A DNA stretch of 64,000 nt from Acinetobacter marinus. Its GTDB lineage: Bacteria; Pseudomonadota; Gammaproteobacteria; Pseudomonadales; Moraxellaceae. Below the pieces are notes generated by a model that was not told the DNA's origin, made no database searches, and worked only from the letters and a program-made list of their open reading frames with translations. The stretch lies in contig NZ_FMYK01000009.1 in assembly GCF_900096915.1 (NCBI RefSeq), forward strand, positions 1 to 64,000. Reading direction: 5' to 3'. This document shows positions 1-8,347 of this stretch, piece after piece (position 1 is the first letter of the stretch; each line of letters begins with the position of its first letter). Position numbers and translations under genes: made by a program.

Positions 1-31
1 TAAATTCTGGAGTATATCGTTTACTGCTCAT
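1..31 (-). CDS. IS3-type transposase OrfA, N-terminal 10 codons only
   Basis: Ten codons are visible, beginning ATG at 31 and reading MSSKRYTPEF. This matches the usual start of the small helix-turn-helix protein OrfA of IS3-family elements (M-x-x-K-R-Y-T/S-P-E-F-K). A GAGG Shine-Dalgarno lies 6-9 bases upstream on the minus strand. OrfA and the frameshift product OrfAB act in transposition by DNA binding and DDE chemistry. Everything after residue 10 is outside the window, so the subgroup and intactness cannot be judged. Confidence 0.55.
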   Translation of the reverse strand, partial: MSSKRYTPEF

Positions 32-78
32 AAGCACCTCGTTAATTAGCCATTTTATCTAACTAAAAGGTGTCTACA
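1..78 (-). mobile_element. End of an IS3-family insertion sequence (partial)
   Basis: The left edge of the window carries the 5' end of a transposase reading leftward out of the window (start at 31), preceded by a short AT-rich leader. IS3-family ends normally begin 5'-TG on the element strand. Read on the minus strand, a TG-initiated end starts at 78 (TGTAGACACCTTTT), so 78 is my best guess for the boundary. The rest of the element, its other inverted repeat and the target duplication lie outside, so the boundary is inferred. It sits directly upstream of rlmD and could influence that gene's promoter. Confidence 0.55.
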
Positions 79-198
79 AAATCGGTGGCTATTCATCATA
101 TCTATAGAACTATAATTACATAGTGCTTTCCCCACAACTTTTATATACTGTCATCGTCAAATTTTCACCGCACAAAATCGTTGTATTGAGTATCCATT

Positions 199-1701
199 TT
201 GAAAAAACATTTACGGTCACAGCCACACCAAAAGCCAGTTGATCGCCGTTCCCGCCAAAAAACTACAACATCTCAAACGCTTTCATCTGAGCCGATCGCA
301 TTTCATGTGACGAGCTTATCGCATGAAGGGCGTGGCGTTGCCATGTATGGCGCAAATGAAAATGACTTTGCTGAGAATGATTTAAGCCAAAAAGAGAGCA
401 CACAGGCAGGTAAAAAAGTTTTTATTCGCTACGCACTTGTAGGGGAAACCGTCCAAGCCAAACTCACCAAATCACATAAACGCTTTGACGAAGCGGAAAT
501 GGTGGAATTACTCAGTGCACCTTCAAAAGATCGCATTCAACCGAGTTGCAAACATTTTGGGCAATGTGGAGGTTGTGCGCTACAGCATTTGGGTGTCGAA
601 GCGCAGTTAGCACATAAACAACAAGTATTGGCATCGCATCTCAAACACTTTGCCAATGTTGAGCCTTTAGAGTGGCTCGCAGCAATTCAAAATCGCAAAG
701 AAGATTATCGTCGTCGTGCACGTTTGGGTGTGCGTTGGCTTGCCAAATCTCAGCAATTGATTATCGGCTTTCGGGAAGTACAGAGTAATCATCTCTCGCC
801 GATTTCAGAATGTACGGTTTTGGATCAGCGTGTATCCGCACATTTAGACGCACTGCGCAACTGCCTCAGTCAGCTTGATATTCGAGAGAAAATCACCCAT
901 TTAGAGTTTGCGCTCGGTGATGAAGATGTGGCATTGGTGCTACGTCATACTGTTGATATGCCACAGCAAGACATTGATAAATTGTTAGATTTTGTAAAAT
1001 CTCGGGTGTGGCAACTGTATTTGTTGCCAGATCGATACCAAAGCCTAAGGCGGATTGATCAGCCAGATGCTATAATGCGCTTGCACTATGCGTTGCCTGC
1101 GTTTGATCTGAAGTTGGCATTTTCGCCGATGGATTTTACCCAAGTCAATGCCAATGTAAATCAGCAGACTGTGTCGCTGGCATGTCAGTTGCTTGATCTT
1201 AAGGCAGGTGAGCGCGTGCTAGATCTGTTTTGTGGATTAGGTAATTTTAGCTTTGCTTTGGCGCGCTGTGTTGGTGCAACAGGGCAAGTGGTTGCGGTAG
1301 AAGGTGTGGATGAGATGGTGCATCGTGGTTATGAGAATGCCACACTCAATCAGATCGACCATGTGCAATTTTATCAGCAAGATTTGGCAAGCGACTTTTC
1401 TGATCAAGCGTGGGCGAGGCAGGGTTTTGATGCATTATTGATTGATCCACCAAGAGCAGGCGCTTCGCAAGTGATGCATTATGTGGCGAATTTTCAAGCC
1501 AAACGCATTGTTTATGTCTCTTGTGATCCTGCAACCTTGGCTCGAGATACGGCGATATTGATTGCGCAAGGTTACCAATTGTGTAAAGCTGGCGTAATGG
1601 ATATGTTTACCCATACCGAGCATGTGGAGTCGATTACATTATTTAAGCGCATTGATGCGACGATGGTTGATGCGATAACGACAGATTCGAATTTGATGTA
1701 A
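199..1701 (+). CDS. rlmD: 23S rRNA (uracil-1939-C5)-methyltransferase RlmD
   Basis: RlmD methylates U1939 of 23S rRNA using S-adenosylmethionine. The protein has an N-terminal TRAM-like RNA-binding region, then a 4Fe-4S cysteine set (C117, C123, C126 in CX5CX2C, and C205). A Rossmann methyltransferase domain follows, with the SAM motif DLFCGLGNF from about residue 342, DPPRAG, and the catalytic cysteine in VSCDPATL (C442). The start is TTG at 199; no stronger start with a clear Shine-Dalgarno was found, and the first 35 residues are basic and of low complexity. At about 500 aa it is longer than the E. coli enzyme (about 430 aa), mostly through this N-terminus. A TATAAT box at 111-116 may be its promoter. 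relA follows 200 bases downstream. Confidence 0.93.
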   Translation: MKKHLRSQPHQKPVDRRSRQKTTTSQTLSSEPIAFHVTSLSHEGRGVAMYGANENDFAENDLSQKESTQAGKKVFIRYALVGETVQAKLTKSHKRFDEAEMVELLSAPSKDRIQPSCKHFGQCGGCALQHLGVEAQLAHKQQVLASHLKHFANVEPLEWLAAIQNRKEDYRRRARLGVRWLAKSQQLIIGFREVQSNHLSPISECTVLDQRVSAHLDALRNCLSQLDIREKITHLEFALGDEDVALVLRHTVDMPQQDIDKLLDFVKSRVWQLYLLPDRYQSLRRIDQPDAIMRLHYALPAFDLKLAFSPMDFTQVNANVNQQTVSLACQLLDLKAGERVLDLFCGLGNFSFALARCVGATGQVVAVEGVDEMVHRGYENATLNQIDHVQFYQQDLASDFSDQAWARQGFDALLIDPPRAGASQVMHYVANFQAKRIVYVSCDPATLARDTAILIAQGYQLCKAGVMDMFTHTEHVESITLFKRIDATMVDAITTDSNLM

Positions 1702-1903
1702 ATCGATACGATTAATCTAAATGATATTTTTGCTGTAGAAAGTTGTTGCTCTAAAAGTTGATGTAAAACAGTTTAAACGCAGGATTGGTACAGTATGTGT
1801 ACGGTCTTGAAGTGATGTGAAATGGAATGTGCAATCGAGCATCATGCTCAATTGAATACCAATCACAGCACTTTTGATTATTGAAGAACGAATGGAGGAT
1901 GGT

Positions 1904-4222
1904 ATGGTCACAGTACGGGAGGAGCTGCCGAGTAGACTCAATGAGTCGGTCGCAGTGACCACTGGGGAGCATGCCGCAGAAACTCAGATTGACTTGATGG
2001 CGTGGTTGGCACGCATTGAGCAATTGAATGGTTCGCATCAGCTTGATTTATTGAGTCAGGCAGGACATGCTGCGCTCGAGCTTGAGCTGAGTAGTGCCGT
2101 TCGGCATCGCACCAATTCCTTTGCCATGGGTGTCGGCATGGCAGACATCTTGGCGCATCTGCATGTGGACGAGCACACTTTAGTCGCTGCGATGCTGTAT
2201 CGTAGTGTGCGTGAAGGCTTTATCGATTTACAGACGCTTGAGCGTGATTTTGGTCGGGATGTGTTGCAGTTGGTGCAAGGCGCACTGGCAATGGGGAAAC
2301 TCTCTGACCTGATCGAGCAAAACGAACATTTAGAAGATCATTTTAATAATAATAAGCGTGAACACCTGACGGGCATCTATAAGATGTTGATTTCGGTCAC
2401 TGAAGATGTGCGTGTGGTATTAATTAAATTGGCGGAGCGGACATATAGCTTACGTCAGCTCAACCAAGCATCCAAAGAACGTCAAGAGCGGGTTGCTCGA
2501 GAAGTTTTAACGATTTATGCACCGCTTGCGCATCGTTTGGGTATCGCTCAACTGAAGTGGGAACTCGAAGATCTGGCATTTCGCTATCTATCTCCAGATC
2601 GCTATAAAGAAATTGCATCTTTACTCAATGAAAAACGCACCGAGCGTGAGCATTATATCCAGCATGTCATCGACAGCTTAAAGCATGAATTGGCTGAAAA
2701 CGATATTCAGGCAGAGATTACTGGGCGTGCCAAGCATATTTATTCGATCTATCGCAAAATGCGCAGTAAAAATCTGAGCTTTGATCAGCTCTATGATATT
2801 CGTGCACTGCGTGTCTTGGTGAATAATGTGCCTGAGTGTTATCACGCTTTGGGCATCGTACATCAGATGTGGCGTCATATTCCGCATCAGTTTGATGATT
2901 ATATTACCAACCCCAAAGCCAATGGCTACCGTTCATTGCATACTGCGGTCATTGCGGAAAATAAGTCGCTTGAGATTCAAATCCGTACACAGGATATGCA
3001 CCAAGAGGCAGAACTTGGCGTGTGCTCACACTTTAACTATAAAGAAGGCGAGAAGCGTACCGATCAAAGTTTTAATCATCGTCTGCATTCACTGCGTTCT
3101 GTGTTGGAAAATTATCAAGAGCGTAAAGAGGCGCAACCTGAAAATTTGGTCGATGAAGATGAGCAAGATCAGGAAAATTTAGAAGCACTGCAAGATTTTG
3201 AAGGTTTTGAAAAAATCTATGTGTTTAGCCGTGACGGTGATATTAAAGAATTGCCACGTGACTCGACTGTGCTGGATTTTGCCTATCATGTACATACCGA
3301 AGTCGGTAATCGTTGTTATGCTGCACGGGTCAATCAGCGTTATGTGCCACTCACCTATGTATTAAAAACGGGTGAACAAGTTGAAATTCTGACCAAAAAA
3401 GATCGTGAGCCAAATCGTGATTGGCTGGTCAATTCACTCGGCTACATCAAAACTGCACGTGCCAGAGACAAATTGCGTCATTGGTTTAGACAGCAAGATC
3501 GCACCAAAAACATCGAGGTTGGACGAGAGACCTTACACAAAGAGCTGACTCGTCTGGCGATTCATCCGAAAAGCATTGATTTAAATGACTATAGTCAATA
3601 TTTCAATGTCAAATCAGGCGATGATATTTTGGTAGCGCTGGTGACTGGTGATATTGGCTTACATTCGCTGATGAATCAGGTCAATAAACAAATGCACTTG
3701 GATGCGGATGAGCCTGAATTGGTGCTCAAGCCAACACTGAATCCCCGTGCCAGCCATACCTTATCGGCTCATGGTATTTTGATTGATGGTTTGGATAATG
3801 TGGAGCTACACATTGCACGCTGTTGTCAGCCTGTGCATGGTGAATCGATCGGCGGTTATATCACGCTTAATCGTGGTGTCAGCATTCATAAAATCGCATG
3901 TTCAGATTATTTGCGCATGATCGAAAATGAGCCTGAACGTGGCGTCGAAGCCGACTGGGAAATGCAGCCAACTCGTGGTCAGAGTGTGCAAATCATGGTC
4001 GAGGCTTATGATCGTCGTGGTTTACTCAAAGACCTAACCCAAGTCATCTTTGCGGATCATGTCAATATCCGTCAGGTCAACACCTTGTCAGATAGTGATG
4101 GCATTGCTAACTTAAAACTGTTGATCGAAGTCAAGGGCTTGGCACAACTGTCAAAACTGTTGGCTCGGCTTGAGCAACAACCAGGCATTATCAGTGCACG
4201 ACGTTTGGTTCAGGGCAGTTAA
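1904..4222 (+). CDS. relA: GTP pyrophosphokinase RelA ((p)ppGpp synthetase I)
   Basis: RelA makes (p)ppGpp on stalled ribosomes during amino-acid starvation. The ATG at 1904 is chosen because GGAGG lies five bases upstream; an in-frame TTG at 1874 has no such site. The order is a degenerate HD hydrolase domain (the metal-binding HD pair is absent, as expected for synthetase-only RelA), the synthetase domain (GRAKHIYSIYRKM, then NPKANGYRSLHTAV and IQIRTQDMH), a TGS domain (KIYVFSRDGDIKELP...), a conserved-cysteine region (ARCCQP) and a C-terminal ACT domain. The acidic EXDD motif typical of RelA enzymes reads QFDD here. It ends at a hairpin terminator shared with the convergent lipoprotein gene. 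Confidence 0.95.
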   Translation: MVTVREELPSRLNESVAVTTGEHAAETQIDLMAWLARIEQLNGSHQLDLLSQAGHAALELELSSAVRHRTNSFAMGVGMADILAHLHVDEHTLVAAMLYRSVREGFIDLQTLERDFGRDVLQLVQGALAMGKLSDLIEQNEHLEDHFNNNKREHLTGIYKMLISVTEDVRVVLIKLAERTYSLRQLNQASKERQERVAREVLTIYAPLAHRLGIAQLKWELEDLAFRYLSPDRYKEIASLLNEKRTEREHYIQHVIDSLKHELAENDIQAEITGRAKHIYSIYRKMRSKNLSFDQLYDIRALRVLVNNVPECYHALGIVHQMWRHIPHQFDDYITNPKANGYRSLHTAVIAENKSLEIQIRTQDMHQEAELGVCSHFNYKEGEKRTDQSFNHRLHSLRSVLENYQERKEAQPENLVDEDEQDQENLEALQDFEGFEKIYVFSRDGDIKELPRDSTVLDFAYHVHTEVGNRCYAARVNQRYVPLTYVLKTGEQVEILTKKDREPNRDWLVNSLGYIKTARARDKLRHWFRQQDRTKNIEVGRETLHKELTRLAIHPKSIDLNDYSQYFNVKSGDDILVALVTGDIGLHSLMNQVNKQMHLDADEPELVLKPTLNPRASHTLSAHGILIDGLDNVELHIARCCQPVHGESIGGYITLNRGVSIHKIACSDYLRMIENEPERGVEADWEMQPTRGQSVQIMVEAYDRRGLLKDLTQVIFADHVNIRQVNTLSDSDGIANLKLLIEVKGLAQLSKLLARLEQQPGIISARRLVQGS

Positions 4223-4249
4223 ATCGCTTCACTGAAACCTTTGCAATTT

Positions 4250-4277
4250 TAAAAGGCTTGTATTAACAAGCCTTTCC
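4250..4277. terminator. Bidirectional terminator between relA and the convergent lipoprotein gene
   Basis: The arms AAAGGCTTGT and ACAAGCCTTT enclose an ATTA loop and are flanked by A-rich and T-rich tracts on both sides. The right arm overlaps the last codons of the minus-strand gene. Confidence 0.75.
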
Positions 4278-4691
4278 TTTGCTTTCCCAGCTAGTCACGA
4301 TCTGATTCTCAAGATGAAAAATAATGTCACAAGTCATCTGCATCTGATAAGCATTGCGTGATGTGGGCAGTGAGGTATTCATTCTTGAGCCATCGATGGT
4401 GGGTTCAAAAATCGGAATAGGTACTGTCACAGGTCGATAAATCGAATAGTGCACCATCGTTTGATCTTGCTTGCTCAGTTTGGTTTTTGATGCATCAAAA
4501 CCAAACTGCTGAAAGTTAATTTCTTGCTTGAGCTGTTCTTGAGTTTTACCTTTAAATTGATCAAGATAGCTGATGAAATTTTGTCGCTTGGTGAGTTGCG
4601 TTTGTCCTGTACAGCCAGCAATGCTGAATGCGACTACACATAAAGATAGCGCACATAATGCGCTAAGGCTTGTGCGATACGATAGTTTCAT
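4263..4691 (-). CDS. Small lipoprotein of unknown function
   Basis: This is a 142-residue protein I do not recognise. It opens with a basic n-region and a hydrophobic stretch (about residues 8-26) ending in a lipobox SIAGC with Cys27, so export and lipidation by Lgt/Lsp are expected. The mature part is about 115 residues with no repeats. It has a moderately conserved look (QEINFQQFGF, VPIPIFEPTIDGSRM) and two further cysteines near the C-terminus that could form a disulfide. It converges on relA and stands alone; its stop lies inside the shared terminator. No function is assigned. Confidence 0.75.
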   Translation of the reverse strand: MKLSYRTSLSALCALSLCVVAFSIAGCTGQTQLTKRQNFISYLDQFKGKTQEQLKQEINFQQFGFDASKTKLSKQDQTMVHYSIYRPVTVPIPIFEPTIDGSRMNTSLPTSRNAYQMQMTCDIIFHLENQIVTSWESKGKAC

Positions 4692-4856
4692 TTTCTTCCC
4701 TGTTGTATTGGTTTTATGGTATTTAATTGTTGAATATACGGTTTCGCCACAAAAAAAGCCACACCATTCTTTGATGTAGCTTGATTTTAATTTCAGCGTT
4801 TCAGATTTTAGAAAATGCTGAATGCTTAAACGTGCGGTACTGATCTGGCGTGCAGA

Positions 4857-5078
4857 TTAACGCGCACGATAAGTGATACGACCTTTCGACAAATCGTATG
4901 GTGTCATTTCGACTTTGACATTATCGCCAGTCAAAATACGAATATAGTGTTTACGCATTTTACCTGAAATATGAGCGATAACTTCGTGACCGTTCTCTAA
5001 ACGAACACGGAACATTGTATTTGGAAGCGTTTCGGTGACAACGCCTTCAAACTCAATGAGTTCTTCTTTATTGGCCAT
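4857..5078 (-). CDS. infA: Translation initiation factor IF-1
   Basis: This is a 73-residue single S1/OB-fold protein. The sequence runs MANKEELIEFEGVV, then VRLENGHEV, SGKMRKHYIRIL and GDNVKVEMTPYDLSKGRI, which is essentially the universal IF-1 pattern and length. IF-1 binds the 30S A site during initiation together with IF-2 and IF-3. A GG-rich Shine-Dalgarno (AGGTAGG on the minus strand) precedes the ATG at 5078. The gene is monocistronic here; the lipoprotein gene lies 165 bases further on the same strand. Confidence 0.97.
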   Translation of the reverse strand: MANKEELIEFEGVVTETLPNTMFRVRLENGHEVIAHISGKMRKHYIRILTGDNVKVEMTPYDLSKGRITYRAR

Positions 5079-5342
5079 GGCCTACCTGATGGGTTGAAAA
5101 ATAGTGGTGCATAATATAGCAAAATTCCCACAAAATCTCAAGTCATGTGCGGTGCTATTCTAAAAATAAGCAACTTACAAATATTGATATGGTTTTAGGA
5201 TGGCTAGATGTGGATTAATCCTATGTATGAATATTGAACAAACTCTAAAAAACTTGTAAAAATGCACCGAGTTGCATTGTCAGTTCGGTCAATTGACGCT
5301 AATCTAAAACGTGAAAAACGATAAACACAAAGGATGTATTTC

Positions 5343-6362
5343 GTGGGTCAATTAACAGATGCGTCAGTGATTTTACGCTTAGGCTATCAAGCAATGCGTC
5401 GGGCAGGTTTGCCAACTGAGGAGATTCTTGCCAAAGCGGGTGTTGCACAAAGTCAGATGCAAGCCAATGCAAGAACGCCACTCAGCGCACAACATGCATT
5501 TTGGTCAGCATTGGTACAAGTCACTGGCGATGAAGATGCAGGGCTTCATCTTGGTGAACATTTGCCTTTATACCGTGGGCAAGTGATTGAGCACTTGTTT
5601 ATGAGTAGTGCCAACTTTGGCGAAGGTTTACAGCGTGCTTTGGCGTACCAGCGTTTGATTAGTGATGCGCTCAGTGCAGAGCTGGTGATTACTGAGGCAC
5701 ATTGTTATATCACCAACGGCATGCAAGAGTTTGTCGATCCGATGGTCAACCGCCATTATAGTGAATGCATTTTTTCGGGCGTGTTGCGCTTTTTTAAATT
5801 TGTCACCGAAGGGCGCTTTGCACCGACGTTTATTGATTTTAATTTTGAAGAAGGTGCCAGCGAAGAAGAATATTTACGGGTGTATGGTTGTCCTGTGAGT
5901 CTTGGGCAAAATGAAACACGACTGTATTTTGATCCTGCAATTTTAGATTTTCCAATGTGGCAGGCTGAGCCAGAGTTATTGCAATTACATGAGCAGTTGG
6001 CACTAGAAAAGCTACAAGAATTAGCACGTTATGATTTGGTCGGTGAGGTGCGCCGTGCGGTCGGCTCGACCTTGGAAAGCGGTGAAACTACGCTGGAAAC
6101 CGTGGCGGCACAGCTCAATATCACTCCAAGACGTTTACGCACACAACTGAGCGAGGCGAATACCAGTTTTCAGCAGATTCTTTCGGATTATCGTTGCCGA
6201 CTGGCGAAAAAACTGCTTGCCAGCACCAGTGAAAGTATCGAGCGAATCGTTTATCTCACAGGGTTTTCAGAGCCAAGTACATTTTATCGGGCATTTAAAC
6301 GCTGGACAGATGAAACGCCTGTGGAATATCGCAAGCGTAAACAGTTGATGAATAACAATTAA
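5343..6362 (+). CDS. AraC-family transcriptional regulator
   Basis: This 339-residue regulator has an N-terminal ligand-sensing domain of the arabinose-binding-domain-like type seen in OruR/ArgR-style AraC proteins (about residues 15-200). A C-terminal AraC helix-turn-helix pair follows, with LETVAAQLNITPRRLRTQL and the signature ending IERIVYLTGFSEPSTFYRAFKRW (about residues 255-330). The GTG at 5343 is preferred because AAGGA ends eight bases upstream; the ATG at 5334 overlaps that site. The ligand and target genes cannot be read from context: it lies between infA and the convergent truA. Confidence 0.88.
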   Translation: MGQLTDASVILRLGYQAMRRAGLPTEEILAKAGVAQSQMQANARTPLSAQHAFWSALVQVTGDEDAGLHLGEHLPLYRGQVIEHLFMSSANFGEGLQRALAYQRLISDALSAELVITEAHCYITNGMQEFVDPMVNRHYSECIFSGVLRFFKFVTEGRFAPTFIDFNFEEGASEEEYLRVYGCPVSLGQNETRLYFDPAILDFPMWQAEPELLQLHEQLALEKLQELARYDLVGEVRRAVGSTLESGETTLETVAAQLNITPRRLRTQLSEANTSFQQILSDYRCRLAKKLLASTSESIERIVYLTGFSEPSTFYRAFKRWTDETPVEYRKRKQLMNNN

Positions 6363-6408
6363 ATTTCAATAAAATGGCAATTAGGTAGTAACATGAGCGC
6401 CTTTAAAA

Positions 6409-7206
6409 TTATTCAGGCAAATTAAGCCAGAGTGGACCAAGTGCTGTTTTTGGCAATTGAAATTGTTCTGGATAATAGGCATTAATAAAATATAAACCGT
6501 GTGCAGGGGCGGTAATCCCTGCGGCTTTACGATCTTGTGCTGCGAACATGGCGTCAATGTGCTCGACCTCATATTGTCCTTGTCCAATTTCCAGCAAGCA
6601 TCCGACGATATTGCGCACCATGTGATGTAGGAATCCATCTGCCTGAATATCTAGCACTAAATAAGCGCCGTGTTGAAATAGTCGGCAATGTTTGACATGG
6701 CGTACAGGTTGATTGGATTGGCAGGCAGCCGCACGGAAAGTTTCAAAATTATGTGTGCCTTCAAATTTGAGTGCGGCACGTTGCATTTTTGCCACATTTA
6801 GCGGGTAGTGGGCATGGGTGACTTGCCCCCAGAGCAGTGCAGGTCGACGAGGTGCATTATAAATCACATAACGATAGCGCCGTGCGCATGCCTTAAAACG
6901 GGCATGGAAATCCTCACCCATCGGTTGAATCCACTGTAATGCAATATCTTTGGGCAGTTGTGAATTTGCGCCCATCATCCAGCCACGTTCGGGACGAATC
7001 GCCTGCGTGTCGAAATGAGCAATCATATTGGTGGCATGTACACCCGCATCAGTACGACCTGCACCGTGCACGATGATCGGTTCATCGGCGATTTTACTCA
7101 GCACAGTTTCGATGGTTTCTTGAATGCTACGCACGCCTGCTTGCTGTGTTTGCCAACCTTTAAAGCGTGTTCCGCAAAATTCAATACCAAGTGCAAAGCG
7201 TTGCAT
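6409..7206 (-). CDS. truA: tRNA pseudouridine(38-40) synthase TruA
   Basis: TruA converts uridines 38-40 of the tRNA anticodon arm to pseudouridine. The 265-residue length is standard. The catalytic aspartate is in GRTDAGVHA (about residues 50-58). FHARFKACARRYRYVIYN, HNFETFRAAAC and the C-terminal HHMVRNIVGCLLEIG are family hallmarks. The gene is the last of the asd / fimV / asparaginase / truA minus-strand series; asd-fimV-truA order is shared with Pseudomonas. Confidence 0.95.
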   Translation of the reverse strand: MQRFALGIEFCGTRFKGWQTQQAGVRSIQETIETVLSKIADEPIIVHGAGRTDAGVHATNMIAHFDTQAIRPERGWMMGANSQLPKDIALQWIQPMGEDFHARFKACARRYRYVIYNAPRRPALLWGQVTHAHYPLNVAKMQRAALKFEGTHNFETFRAAACQSNQPVRHVKHCRLFQHGAYLVLDIQADGFLHHMVRNIVGCLLEIGQGQYEVEHIDAMFAAQDRKAAGITAPAHGLYFINAYYPEQFQLPKTALGPLWLNLPE

Positions 7207-7266
7207 AAGAAATCATTCACCTAAATTTTAAAAATATACCAAGCATCAGTACATCGCATCAGGCTG

Positions 7267-7300
7267 TACTTTGCATTAGACAGTACATTGCATTAGACAG
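7267..7300. repeat. Two 17-bp tandem repeats spanning the asparaginase stop codon
   Basis: Positions 7267-7283 and 7284-7300 match at 16 of 17 bases (TACWTTGCATTAGACAG). The asparaginase stop (7293-7295) lies in the right-hand copy, so the left-hand copy is duplicated 3' sequence just past the gene. Confidence 0.8.
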
Positions 7301-8270
7301 TCCAATGTTGTTGCCAGTCGACTTGATCGGCAAATTGTAAATACAGTAGCACAGCTCGAGCGTATAAATCTGCCTGACTATAATGCGGATCGATCACCAC
7401 ACCAAGTTCTGCAAGCCAAGCGGCAACAGCATACTGATTGGATAATTCGCCGAATAATACCTGACTGCTGATGATCACCCAACATTTTTTTGCAAGTAGA
7501 TCCTCAATTGCTGATTTTAATGACGCAGAATACGCCAAATTGCCAGCGCCAAAAGTTTGTAGAATCAATAGCTGTGGTGGCTGATGTATCAAGGCTTGGA
7601 GTTGTTTGGCGAGCAGATCGGGAGATGATGGCGTGCAATACAGATTCACTATATTAATTAAAGCAACTTGGTCAATCCAAGCGGAGATTTTTATGGCATT
7701 TATGTCCTGTACAACACTAGAGCATGATCGTTGCGCTGGATTGCTGTGAAAGGCATTGAATTCGGTCGTATGTGCCTTAATACTCAGGTTGGCGTGGTGT
7801 AATTGTCCATCAAAGGCAATAAAACAGCCTTTGGGAATTTGTTGGATGTGTTTTAAGCTAAACTGAAAATTAAGCCAAGCATCGCTGTCAGGATGAAGGT
7901 GAGTGCTAGATTGCTCAAGCAATGGATATTGGCTTCCCGTCACGATGATACGGAGCCGATCAGCAAAACAATGCGATAAAAAGGCTGCAGCATAGTGCAG
8001 GGTATCGGTGCCATGAATAATAATAAAATGCTGAAATTGTCTGGCGAGTTGCAGAATCTGCTGTGTAAGTTTGAGCCAGTCGCTAGCGGTGAGTTCACTA
8101 CTGTCTTTGATGCTGAGTGCTTGAAAAAAATGTAAATTTGAATCGTAATGATGCAGACAAAGCGCCTGCAACTTGTCTATAAAATCTAATGCAGGCATCG
8201 GGTAAAGTGGCTGTCCGATACTACCAAAGGTTCCGCCCATATAAATCACAGCAATATTGGAAGTATTCAT
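7293..8270 (-). CDS. Asparaginase-family protein (type I-like)
   Basis: This is a 325-residue member of the L-asparaginase/amidase family, which hydrolyses asparagine to aspartate and ammonia. The first active-site threonine lies in IYMGGTFGSIG (about residues 9-19) and the second in IIHGTDTLHYAAAFL (about residues 88-102). There is no signal peptide, which points to a cytoplasmic enzyme. The C-terminal domain carries LILQTFGAGNLAYS and WVIISSQVLFGE. Sequence is shorter and more divergent than textbook AnsA/AnsB, so substrate preference is open. It lies between fimV and truA, genes that are neighbours in Pseudomonas. Confidence 0.85.
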   Translation of the reverse strand: MNTSNIAVIYMGGTFGSIGQPLYPMPALDFIDKLQALCLHHYDSNLHFFQALSIKDSSELTASDWLKLTQQILQLARQFQHFIIIHGTDTLHYAAAFLSHCFADRLRIIVTGSQYPLLEQSSTHLHPDSDAWLNFQFSLKHIQQIPKGCFIAFDGQLHHANLSIKAHTTEFNAFHSNPAQRSCSSVVQDINAIKISAWIDQVALINIVNLYCTPSSPDLLAKQLQALIHQPPQLLILQTFGAGNLAYSASLKSAIEDLLAKKCWVIISSQVLFGELSNQYAVAAWLAELGVVIDPHYSQADLYARAVLLYLQFADQVDWQQHWTV

Positions 8271-8274
8271 ATGA

Positions 8275-8307
8275 AAAAAATAAGCAACTCGAAAGTTGCT
8301 TATTTTA
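8275..8307 (-). terminator. Terminator after the second fimV gene
   Basis: On the minus strand a perfect ATAAGCAACT/AGTTGCTTAT hairpin with a four-base loop is followed by a run of seven T. The T-run abuts the ATG of the asparaginase gene, so this terminator separates fimV from the following gene. Confidence 0.8.
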
Positions 8308-8347
8308 GCGTAAATTGCGTATTAAAACGCTTCTTTTGAATGTTTGC

